Below the pieces are notes generated by a model. That model was not told where the DNA came from and searched no databases. It saw nothing but the letters and a program-made list of their open reading frames with translations. 64,000 bases of DNA. Origin: Microbulbifer halophilus. Lineage in GTDB: Bacteria > Pseudomonadota > Gammaproteobacteria > Pseudomonadales > Cellvibrionaceae. The stretch's first letter is position 1; each line of letters begins with the position of its first letter. Positions 45,701 to 55,195 of the stretch are shown one piece after another. The stretch lies in NCBI RefSeq assembly GCF_026183675.1, contig NZ_JAPIVK010000008.1:81336-145335 (forward strand), written 5' to 3'. The position numbers and the translations under genes were made by a program.

Positions 45701-47482
45701 ATGGCCGAGTACAAGGCGCCACTGCGGGAGATGAACTTCCTGCTGCACGAAGTATTTGCCGCGGACGAGCTCTGGGCGCGTCTGCCCGGACTGGACGGAG
45801 CCGTGGATCGCGAGACCGCGGATGCGATTCTGGAAGAGATGGCCAAGCTGGCCGCCAATACCCTGGACCCGATCAACCGCTCCGGCGACGAAGAGGGCTG
45901 CCACTGGGACGACGGTGCGGTCACCACCCCGAAAGGCTTCCCGGAAGCCTACGCCACTTTCTGCGAAGGCGGCTGGGGCGCACTGCTGGGCAACCCGGAG
46001 TACGGCGGCATGGGCATGCCGAAAATGCTCGGCGCCCAGGTGGAGGAGATGATCACCGCCACCAACATCTCTTTCGCGCTCTATCCCATCCTCACCGCCG
46101 GCGCCTGCCTGGCGATCGACGCCCACGCTTCCGAGGCGCTGAAACAGCGCTACCTGCCGAAAATGTACGAGGGCACCTGGGCCGGCGCCATGGACCTGAC
46201 CGAGCCCCACGCCGGCACCGACCTGGGGTTGATCCGCACCAGGGCGGAGCCCCGGGACGACGGCAGCTACAGCATCACCGGCAGCAAGATCTTCATCACC
46301 GGCGGCGACCAGGACCTGTCAGAGAACATCATTCACCTGGTGCTGGCCAAGCTGCCGGACGCTCCCAAGGGGCCGAAGGGTATCTCCCTGTTTATCGTGC
46401 CCAAGTACGAGGTAAACGAGGACGGTAGCGTCGGCGGGCCCAACAATGTCAACTGCGGTTCCATCGAGCACAAGATGGGCATCAAGGCCTCCGCCACCTG
46501 CGCCATGAACTTCGATGGCGCCCGGGGTTGGCTGGTGGGCGAGGAGAACCGGGGCCTGGCCGCCATGTTCACCATGATGAACTACGAGCGCCTGGGGGTG
46601 GGCATCCAGGGCCTGGGCGCCTCCGAGCGTTCCTACCAGAATGCGCTGGACTACGCCCGCGAGCGGGTGCAGAGCCGCTCCCCGACCGGGGCGAAACAGC
46701 CGGACAAAACCGCCGACCCGATCATCGTGCACCCGGACGTGCGCCGCATGCTGCTGACCCAGAAGGCGCTGATCGGCGGCGGCCGCGCCCTGTCCACCTA
46801 CGTGGCCAAGTGGCTGGATATCGCCAAGTTCGGCGAGGGCGAGGAGAAGAAAAACGGCGAGGGCATGGTCGCGCTGCTCACGCCGGTGGCCAAGGCCTTC
46901 TTCACCGACAAGGGGCTCGACTGCACCATCATCGGCCAGCAGGTGTTCGGCGGCCACGGCTATATCCGCGAGTGGGGCCAGGAGCAGCTGGTGCGAGACG
47001 TGCGCATCACCCAGATCTACGAGGGCACCAACGGTATCCAGGCGCTGGACCTCGCCGGCCGCAAGACGGTCGCCAACGGCGGCGCCCTGTTCGAGCTGTT
47101 CGCCGCCGATGTGCAGCAGTTTATCGATGCCGAAGTCGATCGTGAGGAGATGGCGGAGTTCGTGCAGCCGCTGGCCACCGAGCTGCAGCGCCTGCGCGAG
47201 ACCACGGAGAAGATGCTGGCCGCCGCCGGGGAGGATCCGCACGCGCCGGGCGCTGCCTCGGTGGAATACCTGCACCTGTTCGGCTATGTCGCCTACGCCT
47301 TCATGTGGGCGAAAGTCGCCGCCGCGGCACTGCCGAAGCTGGGCGAAGACGACTTCTACAAAGGCCAGGTCAAGACAGCGCGCTTCTACTTCGCGCGCCT
47401 GCTGCCCCAGGCCCGCGCCCTGGCCGCCAGTATCAACGCCGGCAGCGCCACCCTGATGGATATCGAGGAAGACCTTTTCTGA
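45701..47482 (+). CDS. Large acyl-CoA dehydrogenase (FadE1/DmdC-like)
   Basis: 593 residues from the ATG at 45701, with GAGGA upstream. An extra N-terminal helical domain (about 1-60, MNFLLHEVF) precedes the flavin core. It has MDLTEPHAGTD, KIFITGGDQDLS, the base Glu in MMNYERLGVGIQGLG and QQVFGGHGYIREWGQEQLVRD. A C-terminal extra domain (about 465-593) follows. This architecture is shared by Pseudomonas FadE1/FadE2 and by methylmercaptopropionyl-CoA dehydrogenases. The PsrA operator in its promoter favours fatty-acid beta-oxidation. Confidence 0.88.
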   Translation: MAEYKAPLREMNFLLHEVFAADELWARLPGLDGAVDRETADAILEEMAKLAANTLDPINRSGDEEGCHWDDGAVTTPKGFPEAYATFCEGGWGALLGNPEYGGMGMPKMLGAQVEEMITATNISFALYPILTAGACLAIDAHASEALKQRYLPKMYEGTWAGAMDLTEPHAGTDLGLIRTRAEPRDDGSYSITGSKIFITGGDQDLSENIIHLVLAKLPDAPKGPKGISLFIVPKYEVNEDGSVGGPNNVNCGSIEHKMGIKASATCAMNFDGARGWLVGEENRGLAAMFTMMNYERLGVGIQGLGASERSYQNALDYARERVQSRSPTGAKQPDKTADPIIVHPDVRRMLLTQKALIGGGRALSTYVAKWLDIAKFGEGEEKKNGEGMVALLTPVAKAFFTDKGLDCTIIGQQVFGGHGYIREWGQEQLVRDVRITQIYEGTNGIQALDLAGRKTVANGGALFELFAADVQQFIDAEVDREEMAEFVQPLATELQRLRETTEKMLAAAGEDPHAPGAASVEYLHLFGYVAYAFMWAKVAAAALPKLGEDDFYKGQVKTARFYFARLLPQARALAASINAGSATLMDIEEDLF

Positions 47483-47571
47483 TTCTTCCGGGGCCGCGGA
47501 GCTGTTTGCCCGACGCTGAAGGCTCCAGCTCCGCAAGCGGCTCCCGGAGTGTCACCCGGTAGCGATACCGC

Positions 47572-47616
47572 CACTTAGTAAGCTAAGTGAACAGTATTAC
47601 CGCAACAGCGGGGCTT
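47572..47616 (+). terminator. Palindrome and short T-tailed hairpin
   Basis: CACTTAG-N4-CTAAGTG (47572-47589) is followed by CCGC-AACA-GCGG (47600-47611) and GGCTTTTTT. The second hairpin is small but has a T-run, so a weak terminator after the dehydrogenase gene is likely. Confidence 0.5.
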
Positions 47617-47674
47617 TTTTGATGGGGGGGATTCTTCTAGACTCGGGACAAAAGAATAACGAGTACCCGTGCCC

Positions 47675-47866
47675 ATGTCCGAACAACCCGAAAAGAAACT
47701 CTCCGACGAAGACCAGGCCAAAGTCGACAGATACCTGCAAAGCCGCATCAACCGGGTGGAGCGCAAACCCTTCCGGCCGCTGCTGTTGCTGGCGGTCATC
47801 GTCGGCGTATTGACGCTGCTATCGCTGGTGAGTGTTTTTATTGCGCGCACCAAGGGTGTCGTCTGA
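47675..47866 (+). CDS. DUF3094 family small membrane protein
   Basis: 63 residues from the ATG at 47675; a GTG two codons upstream is also possible. An N-terminal acidic/basic segment with LSDEDQAKVDRYL and VERKPFRP is followed by one membrane helix (about 35-57). This is the DUF3094 pattern seen in Pseudomonas and relatives. The function is unknown. Confidence 0.8.
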   Translation: MSEQPEKKLSDEDQAKVDRYLQSRINRVERKPFRPLLLLAVIVGVLTLLSLVSVFIARTKGVV

Positions 47867-48065
47867 TTCAATGGGCCATTGCCAATAGGGATCGCCTATA
47901 GATGGCCGGCGGTTACCCCGCATTGCCGATTGTCCTTTCCCTGCGACAGCCTGTCCCGATACTGCGCCCGATGGTGTTCCGCCGGCCGCGGGGGCCATTT
48001 AGTATGAAGCCCTACAAAAGTCTCAGATCGGCGCGCCTCCCGGCTGCGCGCGGCAACAGGGTTAT

Positions 48066-49163
48066 ATGATTCACAACGCACTTCAATGGCTGTCGGAAAA
48101 GCTGGCCTCGCCCCATTGGCAGTACTGGGCGCTGCAGTTGTCCGGGTGGGGCGGCTACACCCTGCTGATCTTCGTCGGCAGCTTTTTCTGGGTCGACAAC
48201 CACTGGCTGCACTCCGGCTATATCTGCGTGGCCACCACTTCGGGGGTGGTGCTGTCGGAGATGATGCGGCGCTGTTTTCGCGGGCTCTGGGACAAGCCGG
48301 CGGCCGCACGCCTGTTCGGTACCCTGGGAGTGGTGATACTGGCCGCGGTGATCTGGGCGGCGATCAAGTTCGGCGGTTCCCTGTGGCTCTACGGAAAGAG
48401 AAGCGATGAGCCCCCGGTTGTGCTGGCCGTCTACTGGTTTTCCTATTCGTTCCTGCTGCTGATGACCTGGGCGGCGCTCTATTACGGCATCAAGTACTAT
48501 CAGGCATCGCTGACCCAGCAGGGAAAGGCGCTGCGGGCGGCATCCATGGCGCACCAGGCCAAGCTCAAGATGCTGCGCTACCAGTTGAATCCGCACTTCC
48601 TGTTCAACACCCTGAACGCCATCTCCACCCTGGTGCTGGACAATCAGGGGCGCACCGCCAATGATATGATCTCGCGCCTGTCCCAGTTCCTGCGCCATTC
48701 CCTGGACAACGATCCGATGCAGAAGGTGAGCCTGGCCAGGGAGGCGGAAGCGCTGATGCTCTACCTGGATATCGAGAAGGTGCGCTTTGCCGACCGCCTG
48801 GGGGTGAACCTGGACCTGCAGGGCGACTCGCCCCGGGCCCTGGTGCCCAGCCTGCTGTTGCAACCATTGGTGGAAAACGCAATCAAATACGGTATCTCCC
48901 AGTGTGAGTGGGGCGGGGAGATCACCATAAAGGCACGGGTCTTTGCCGGCGAGCTATTGATGGAAGTCAGCGACAACGGCCCGGGCATGTCGGAGGGCGA
49001 ACTGGCATCGCTGGGATCGGGATACGGTGTCGGTATCCGCAATACCTGCGAGCGCCTGAAGGCGCTCTACGGCGACGAGCAGAAGGTCCGCTTCTGCAAC
49101 CGCGAAGACGGGGGCCTGGCGGTCCGTATAAGAATTCCCTACGAGACAGGAATAAACGGATGA
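48066..49163 (+). CDS. AlgZ/LytS-type sensor histidine kinase
   Basis: 365 residues. Four membrane helices in the first 145 residues form the sensor. The kinase core is of the HPK8/LytS class: H177 in YQLNPHFLFNTLNAIS, then PSLLLQPLVENAIKYG (N-box) and DNGPGMSEGE (G-box). No periplasmic sensor domain is evident. It overlaps the LytTR regulator by 4 bp. Similar pairs (AlgZ/AlgR, FimS) control twitching, alginate or virulence genes in Pseudomonas, but the target here is not shown. Confidence 0.9.
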   Translation: MIHNALQWLSEKLASPHWQYWALQLSGWGGYTLLIFVGSFFWVDNHWLHSGYICVATTSGVVLSEMMRRCFRGLWDKPAAARLFGTLGVVILAAVIWAAIKFGGSLWLYGKRSDEPPVVLAVYWFSYSFLLLMTWAALYYGIKYYQASLTQQGKALRAASMAHQAKLKMLRYQLNPHFLFNTLNAISTLVLDNQGRTANDMISRLSQFLRHSLDNDPMQKVSLAREAEALMLYLDIEKVRFADRLGVNLDLQGDSPRALVPSLLLQPLVENAIKYGISQCEWGGEITIKARVFAGELLMEVSDNGPGMSEGELASLGSGYGVGIRNTCERLKALYGDEQKVRFCNREDGGLAVRIRIPYETGING

Positions 49164-49993
49164 GTGGTGCACAGCAAATACTGAAAGCCATTGTCGTCGA
49201 CGACGAACCCCTGGCGCGGCGCGGCCTGCGCCTGCGGCTGGACGCCATGGCGGATGTCGAGGTGGTCGCCGAGTGCGGCAATGGCCGCGATGCCCGCGAG
49301 CAGATCCTGGCGCTGCGGCCGGATGTGGTGTTTGTGGATATCCAGATGCCCGGGGTCAACGGCCTGCAACTGGTGCAGCAATTGCCCCGGTCGGAGTTGC
49401 CGCAGATCGTCTTTGTCACCGCCTACGACCAGTACGCGGTGGAGGCTTTCGAGATCAATGCGGTGGACTATGTACTCAAACCCGTCGAGGATGACCGGCT
49501 GGCACAGGCACTGGCGCGGGTGCGGGGAAAACTCGCCAGCGCCGATATCGCCAGCCAGCGCGAGCAGTTGCTGGAAGCGGTGGCCGACCTTACCCGGGAA
49601 TCGCCGGAGGTTCTGGAGCAGAAGCTGGCGGCCGGGGTCTTTCGGGAGGAACTGGGGGGCGGCGACGAGTACCCGGACAAGATTGCCATCAAGGATTCCG
49701 GCAGGATCACCCTCGTGCCGTCGCGGGAGATCGACTGGATCGACGCCGCCGGCGATTATATGTGCGTGCACGCCAATGGCGAGACCCACGTAATGCGCAT
49801 CACGATGAAGGAACTGGAGCAGCAGCTGAACCCCAACATTTTCCAGCGCATCCACCGCTCCACCATCGTCAACCTGAGCCGGGTGCGCGAGATCTGCGCC
49901 CACATCAATGGCGAATATCACCTGGTGTTGAACAACGGCGAGCGCCTGAAGATGAGCCGCAGCTACAAGAACAAGGTGCAGCATTTCCTGTGA
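49160..49993 (+). CDS. LytTR-family response regulator (AlgR-like)
   Basis: 277 residues. The receiver domain (about 9-125) has VVDDEP, phospho-acceptor D60 in VVFVDIQMPG and the Lys of YVLKPVE. A longer-than-usual linker (about 130-170) leads to a C-terminal LytTR DNA-binding domain (about 175-277), with IDWIDAAGDYMCVHANG, FQRIHRSTIVNLSRV and RLKMSRSYK. It starts inside the kinase stop codon (ATGA). It is the cognate regulator of the sensor. Confidence 0.92.
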   Translation: MSGAQQILKAIVVDDEPLARRGLRLRLDAMADVEVVAECGNGRDAREQILALRPDVVFVDIQMPGVNGLQLVQQLPRSELPQIVFVTAYDQYAVEAFEINAVDYVLKPVEDDRLAQALARVRGKLASADIASQREQLLEAVADLTRESPEVLEQKLAAGVFREELGGGDEYPDKIAIKDSGRITLVPSREIDWIDAAGDYMCVHANGETHVMRITMKELEQQLNPNIFQRIHRSTIVNLSRVREICAHINGEYHLVLNNGERLKMSRSYKNKVQHFL

Positions 49994-50071
49994 GCGGAAT
50001 CAGTTGGGTTGGGGACTGGCCTCGGAACTAAATAGACTTCGGGGCGAGACAACAGAGAGGAGTTATTCCCC

Positions 50072-50464
50072 ATGCGTTATCTGATCCCGTTACTACTGAT
50101 GTGCTCCCTGGCCGGTTACACTCAGGCGCAGGAGCAACAGCAACTGAACCAGTTGCCCTCCGGCACCTCTGAAATCCAGGTTCGGGGGCAGACCTTCTAC
50201 CAGCACGGCGATACCTACTATCGCTTCCATCCCCAGGGAGGCTATTACTACGAGGTGCAGCCGCCCCAGGACATGAGCCGCTCCGACCAGGCGCATTTCT
50301 ATCGCCGCAACCTGTCGGACCAGCACCCGAATGTCGCGAATGATGTCGAGCGGGGCTGCCGCAACCAGGCTGCGGATCAGGCCAATCGCAACCCGGCCAA
50401 CGGCGGCAAGATCTATATCCGCGAATTCAACCGCTGCATCAATATGGCCACGCAGAATCGGTAG
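50072..50464 (+). CDS. Small exported protein with YYR repeats
   Basis: 130 residues with a Sec signal peptide (LIPLLLMCSLAGYTQA). The mature part begins with Gln-rich sequence and then IQVRGQTFYQHGDTYYRF and GGYYYEVQPP, a short aromatic beta motif like that of DUF6515-type proteins. Two cysteines near the end (GCRNQAAD, FNRCINM) could form a disulfide. AGAGAGGAG precedes the ATG. The next gene encodes a paralogue. The function is unknown. Confidence 0.7.
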   Translation: MRYLIPLLLMCSLAGYTQAQEQQQLNQLPSGTSEIQVRGQTFYQHGDTYYRFHPQGGYYYEVQPPQDMSRSDQAHFYRRNLSDQHPNVANDVERGCRNQAADQANRNPANGGKIYIREFNRCINMATQNR

Positions 50465-50480
50465 GCCAGTGTCCTGACAG

Positions 50481-50532
50481 AATCCGCCCCCGCACCGACG
50501 ATTCCCCATCGGTGCGGGGGCGGATTTTTTTT
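50481..50532 (+). terminator. Strong rho-independent terminator
   Basis: A perfect 18-bp stem (50481-50498 and 50509-50526, core GCCCCCGCACCG) with a 10-nt loop, followed by eight T. It ends transcription between the two paralogous exported-protein genes. Confidence 0.92.
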
Positions 50533-50633
50533 GCCTGGCCGATACGCATTTTCCCGCCATGCTTTCCGCGATTGGGGATGGTCGTCGCCTCTGAGTATGC
50601 TTCCAGTAGTTTGCACGTAGAGGGGACGCCGCC

Positions 50634-51293
50634 ATGCGTTACGCCATTGCACTCCTGCTCAGCCTCGCTGTCCCGTTTGCCTGGGCCCAGGACCGGCCGG
50701 GGTCCCCGCCTTCCGGCGCTTCGCAAATCCTGGTGCGCGGCGAAACCTACTACTACTCGGGCGGGGTCTTTTACCGGCCGGGTAAAGGGGGCTATCTGCG
50801 CGTGGAGCCGCCGGTAGGTGCGCGGGTGCCCGATGTCCCCGGCGACAGCGGCAGCCTCACCATGGGCGGTGAGCGCTACTTCGTTACCCGCAGTGGTTCT
50901 TTCTTCCACTACGATCCCCGCGGCGATGACTACACGGTCGTATCCCCGCCCCCCGGTTGGCGGGACTACTACCGGGGGCCGTCGCCGGAGCTCCGCTCCC
51001 TCGCAGCGCCCGCGCCGCAGGAGCCGGGGGTGATACCCCGAGCCTATCCGCGAAGCGGGCCCAGCTACCGCGACGATTCCGGGCGCTACCGCTCTGACTA
51101 CGACGGTGGCAACCTGGGCGGGGGTTACTACGGCCGCTACCGTTTCCGTGACGACATCTACGGCGAAAGCCGCCGCGAGCGCCGGGCCACCTGCCGCCGT
51201 ATCGCCGAGGATCAGTCGCGTCGCAACCGGGTCGGCCCCTATCGCCGCCAGCCGGGGAGTTACCGGGAAGAGTACGAGCGCTGTATGCGCTGA
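50634..51293 (+). CDS. Exported DUF6515-like protein
   Basis: 219 residues with a Sec signal peptide (IALLLSLAVPFAWA). Two copies of the same motif as the preceding protein are visible: ILVRGETYYYSGGVFYRPG with YLRVEPPVGA, and LTMGGERYFVTRSGSFFHYD with YTVVSPPPG. The C-terminal 80 residues are rich in Tyr, Arg, Gly and Ser, with two cysteines. It is separated from its shorter paralogue by a strong terminator, so it needs its own promoter. Probably periplasmic or outer surface; the function is unknown. Confidence 0.7.
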   Translation: MRYAIALLLSLAVPFAWAQDRPGSPPSGASQILVRGETYYYSGGVFYRPGKGGYLRVEPPVGARVPDVPGDSGSLTMGGERYFVTRSGSFFHYDPRGDDYTVVSPPPGWRDYYRGPSPELRSLAAPAPQEPGVIPRAYPRSGPSYRDDSGRYRSDYDGGNLGGGYYGRYRFRDDIYGESRRERRATCRRIAEDQSRRNRVGPYRRQPGSYREEYERCMR

Positions 51294-51388
51294 CCGCCAA
51301 TCGCGGCCCCGGCTACACTGAAAGACGGATCTCCACCAATCCGCGTTGTTTGATACGTCGGGTTCCCAGTCACGGATAGATACGGGCT

Positions 51389-53551
51389 ATGTCGGGCGAT
51401 TGCAGTCTTTCTCTCATTTGCGCTCTACGCAGTGGCGCCGTCCGCGCGCTGCTGACAGTCCTGTTCGGCCTGCTGTTTGCCGGCAGTTCCCTATTCGCCA
51501 GCGCCCAGCTCCCCGGCACGAAACCCGAGGAGTTCGAACCGGTTGTTCCCGAGTTCAGCGAACCCAGTGCCGACTGGTGGACCGACTGGTCCGACGCCGC
51601 CAGGGAGGAGAAAAAGCAGTGGCTGGACAAGCTGGACAAGGCCTGGGAAGACTATCGCGCGCAGTTGCCGGACAACAAGGCGCTGCAGGAGCGCGCCGAG
51701 GAAGTGAGTGGCAGCCTCCGGGGTATTCGGATTACCTGGGAAAAATTTGCCCAGTACAAGAAAGTTAAGGTGCTGCCGGATGTGGAATTCCCGCGCGACC
51801 CGGATGTACTGGCCTGGGCCGAGTCGGACGCCGCCGTCGCCCGCGGCAGGCAGCGGCTGCTCAGCCTGCAACTGGAAGTGCGCCAGGTGGACGATACCCT
51901 GAGCCAGTCCCTCAGCGATTTGCGCCAGCGGGTGGTGCAGTTGCGGGAATCCGGTTCGGGAAAACTCGTGCGGGAAAGAGCGGCGCTGTCGCTGCTGGCC
52001 GTGCAGCTCAATCACCTCAATATCATCGAGCAGCGGAATGCCCTGGAAGAGCAGTTGCACGCCTGGCAGGAGCAGGTCGAGCTCGGGCAGGCACAGCTCA
52101 ATCGCATGCTCAATGAGCTGCGTTACAGTGCCGATGCAGTGAAGGAAATCCGGGAGCGCATCGAGGAGAAAAGCGAAAAGATCGAAGAACTCACCAGTGA
52201 GCGCGCCAGGTTGCGCAGCAACAACCTGCAGTCCGCCGAGCCGGATGAGAACATGCAGCGGGACCTGAAACTGATGCAGCTGGAAACCAACCTGCTGGTC
52301 AACCACCTGCAGAAGCGCAAGGATGAGCTGCTGTCATCGATCAACAGTGCACTCAACCCGGAGGAGACGGAACACGAGCTGGTGCTGGACAGGGATCTGC
52401 TGGATACGGCGCGCAACCTGATCGACAGCACCTCGCGCGAACTGAATATCCGCCAGCGCCAGGTGGTCGCCTGGACCGATGAAGAAAGCGAAGACATGAG
52501 CCGCTGGTGGCTCTACTTCGAGCGGATCGACAGCGCCCTCGGCCGCGCGGGCGACCTGATCGACGATATAGTCCGCTACGAAGCCGCGCAGCTCAAGGTA
52601 TACCGGGAGCACCAGGGTTGGTGGGCGACGGTGCGCGAGCGCGCCGGGCATTTCGCCGATATGGCCCGCAACCGCTGGAGCAAGCTGGCGGATTACGAGC
52701 TCTTTTCCATCGCGGAGAGCCCGGTGACGCTGCGGGTAATCGCCAAGATCATTCTCGTGCTGGTGGTCGCCTGGGTGATCTCCAGCCTGATCCGCCGCCT
52801 GCTCGGCCGCCTGGTCAGCAAGCAGCACGCCAGCGAGCAGTCGATGTACAACCTCGGCCGGGTGCTGCACTACAGCATCATCGCCATCGCCCTGGTGGTG
52901 GTACTGGTCATGCTGGGACTCGATGCCTCCAAACTGGCACTGGTGGCCGGCGCCCTGTCGGTGGGCATCGGCTTCGGCATGCAGTCCATTTTCTCCAACT
53001 TCATTTCCGGGTTGATGCTGCTGTTCGAACAGCCGCTGCGGGTAGGCGACCTGGTGGAGCTGGAGTCCGGGGTTTTCGGCCGTATCCGCGATATCAATGT
53101 GCGCTCCACCCGCATCACCACCCGCGACAATATCGATATCCTGGTGCCCAACACCGAATTTGTCACCGGCCGCGTGATCAACCATACCCTGGACGATCCG
53201 GTGCGCCGCATACACGTGCCCTTCAGGGTCACCTACGGCTCCGACCCGGACCTGGTGCGCGATGCGGCCACCGAGGCCGCCGAGCGGGTGAGCATCACCT
53301 ACACCGACTGGAAGCGCAAAACCGAAGTCTGGCTGATGGAGTTCGGCGACAGCTCGCTCAATTTCAAGCTGGTGGTCTGGATCAACAGCAATATGGTGTC
53401 GCCGCTGGATGACCCCTATGCCCTCTACAACCTGGAGCTGCTGCGGGAGTTCAATGAGCGCGGTATCGAGGTGCCTTTCCCCCAGCGGGCCCTGCACCTG
53501 CGCAGCTGGGACGCACCGGTCAGGATCGATCGGCGCGGCGGCGCCGAATAG
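51389..53551 (+). CDS. Large MscS-type mechanosensitive channel
   Basis: 720 residues. The signal peptide region (about 17-38) is followed by a periplasmic domain of about 370 residues, mostly long coiled coils (about 95-350). A membrane helix (about 452-470) then precedes the MscS core at about 495-700. The pore helix is Gly/Ala-rich (KLALVAGALSVGIGFGMQSI), followed by NFISGLMLLFEQPLRVGDLVELE and the beta domain ISVRSTRI-like segment (INVRSTRITTRD). It is likely an inner-membrane osmotic-shock channel. It has fewer membrane helices than MscK, so the exact subfamily is open. Confidence 0.85.
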   Translation: MSGDCSLSLICALRSGAVRALLTVLFGLLFAGSSLFASAQLPGTKPEEFEPVVPEFSEPSADWWTDWSDAAREEKKQWLDKLDKAWEDYRAQLPDNKALQERAEEVSGSLRGIRITWEKFAQYKKVKVLPDVEFPRDPDVLAWAESDAAVARGRQRLLSLQLEVRQVDDTLSQSLSDLRQRVVQLRESGSGKLVRERAALSLLAVQLNHLNIIEQRNALEEQLHAWQEQVELGQAQLNRMLNELRYSADAVKEIRERIEEKSEKIEELTSERARLRSNNLQSAEPDENMQRDLKLMQLETNLLVNHLQKRKDELLSSINSALNPEETEHELVLDRDLLDTARNLIDSTSRELNIRQRQVVAWTDEESEDMSRWWLYFERIDSALGRAGDLIDDIVRYEAAQLKVYREHQGWWATVRERAGHFADMARNRWSKLADYELFSIAESPVTLRVIAKIILVLVVAWVISSLIRRLLGRLVSKQHASEQSMYNLGRVLHYSIIAIALVVVLVMLGLDASKLALVAGALSVGIGFGMQSIFSNFISGLMLLFEQPLRVGDLVELESGVFGRIRDINVRSTRITTRDNIDILVPNTEFVTGRVINHTLDDPVRRIHVPFRVTYGSDPDLVRDAATEAAERVSITYTDWKRKTEVWLMEFGDSSLNFKLVVWINSNMVSPLDDPYALYNLELLREFNERGIEVPFPQRALHLRSWDAPVRIDRRGGAE

Positions 53552-53631
53552 CCCGCCGCGGTTGTTTGTTCCCCACTCCCCGGCCCTGTATTCTGGGAGG
53601 CTGTTTACGCTGACAGAAGCAGGCCGGCCCC

Positions 53632-55032
53632 GTGTTGATCATTCCCATCCAGAACAGGCCCGACTGGCGCCGGCCGCCGCTGATGTGCTTTGTGCTGATC
53701 GCGCTCAACCTGCTGGTATTTGTCCTCTACCAGGGCCGCGATGAGGCCCGCTGGCAGGAGGCGGAGAAATACTACTTCTCCAGCGACCTGCTGGCGCTCG
53801 AAGAGCAGCGCTTCCTGATCTACGTCAACGAACTGCACCCCGAGTGGCGCCTGCAGGTGGACACCCAGGGACAGGAATTCGTCTACCGCGAGCTGCTCAC
53901 CAATCGCGAATTCCACCGCTGGCTGCTGCCGCAACTGCGCGCCGAGGGCGAGATGCTGTGGCTGCAGCAACGGCAGCGCTACGGCGAGCTGCGCGACCGC
54001 CTGAGCAGTTTTGCCTACGGCCTGACACCGGCGGAGCCCACCGTCTCCGGCCTTTTCGGCCATATGTTCCTGCACGGCAGCTGGGACCACCTGATCGGCA
54101 ATATGGTGTTCCTGCTGCTGTTCGGCCTGTCGGTGGAGCTGGCACTGGGCGGCCTCTGGTTCGCCGGCCTCTACCTGCTGGGCGGCCTGGCCGCCGCCGG
54201 CCTGCACGTGGCGGTGGAGGCGGGCAGCCCCATGCCCATGGTGGGCGCCTCCGGCGCGGTGTCGGCGATCATGGGCATGTTCGTGGCCATCTACGGCGTG
54301 CGCCGGTTGCGCTTTTTCTACACCGTCGGCTTCATGTTCGGCGAATTCACCGCGCCGGCACTGCTGGTGCTGCCGCTGTGGCTGGGCAAGGAGATCTTCG
54401 GCTACTACTACGGCGACGCCGGCATTGCCTACTGGGCGCACACCGGCGGCCTGGTGGCCGGCTTTATCGCCACGCTGGTATTGATCAGCCGCCGCCCGCC
54501 GGTGGAGACCATGCCGGTGGAGGCCGAGCCGTCGTCACCGCAACAGCGAGCACTGGCCCGTATCGAACGCCTGCGGGAAGAGGGCAAACTGCTCGAGGCC
54601 GGCGACGCGGCCGGCGCCGCCATTCGCCAGTATCCGCGATCGCTGCCGCTGATCGAGAGCGCCATCGAACTGACCGCCGCCGCACCGGACAGCGAATCCC
54701 ACCACCGCGCCAACCTGGCGCTGTTCGCGTTGGCCGACGATCCCGATGTGAACGGCCGCACCCTGGTCACCGGGTATCGCCGCTATCTGCAGACGACGGA
54801 AAAGCCGCGTGCGCTGACTGCGAAAGTGTGCCTGCTGCTGGCGCGCCGGGCGGCGCGGGACAAAAACTGGAATTGGCTGGAGGAGCTGTGGCGACGGCTG
54901 CACCGGCAGCGGGTAGAACACACAGTGTTGCGGAAGTTGGGCATGGTACTGGTCAACCACTACCGGGGCATTGGGGAAGAGCGGCGCGCACGGGAGGTGA
55001 TGCAACTGCTGCAAGAAGCGGAAATGGCTTGA
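53632..55032 (+). CDS. Rhomboid-family intramembrane serine protease
   Basis: 466 residues from a GTG start. The first helix (about 17-35) is followed by a periplasmic insert of about 100 residues. The rhomboid core is at about 140-290: HMFLHGSWDHLIGNMVF, the nucleophile S207 in G205-A-S207-G and the catalytic H270 in YWAHTGG. The C-terminal 165 residues are soluble and helical, resembling TPR-like repeats. It should cleave membrane-spanning substrates. No substrate is indicated. Confidence 0.9.
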   Translation: MLIIPIQNRPDWRRPPLMCFVLIALNLLVFVLYQGRDEARWQEAEKYYFSSDLLALEEQRFLIYVNELHPEWRLQVDTQGQEFVYRELLTNREFHRWLLPQLRAEGEMLWLQQRQRYGELRDRLSSFAYGLTPAEPTVSGLFGHMFLHGSWDHLIGNMVFLLLFGLSVELALGGLWFAGLYLLGGLAAAGLHVAVEAGSPMPMVGASGAVSAIMGMFVAIYGVRRLRFFYTVGFMFGEFTAPALLVLPLWLGKEIFGYYYGDAGIAYWAHTGGLVAGFIATLVLISRRPPVETMPVEAEPSSPQQRALARIERLREEGKLLEAGDAAGAAIRQYPRSLPLIESAIELTAAAPDSESHHRANLALFALADDPDVNGRTLVTGYRRYLQTTEKPRALTAKVCLLLARRAARDKNWNWLEELWRRLHRQRVEHTVLRKLGMVLVNHYRGIGEERRAREVMQLLQEAEMA

Positions 55033-55195
55033 GCTGTCTGCTCCTATCTTATTTTGGTGAACAATATAGAAATTCCTGACACTCCTGCCTCGCTGACGGA
55101 ATCTGTGATGAAGTGTAACGGCGTGTGATCGACCTGTAATAGGTCTCGTGTTAAATCTCCCGGCGCTTAATAATAAATTCGGCTTGGGAGGGGAG

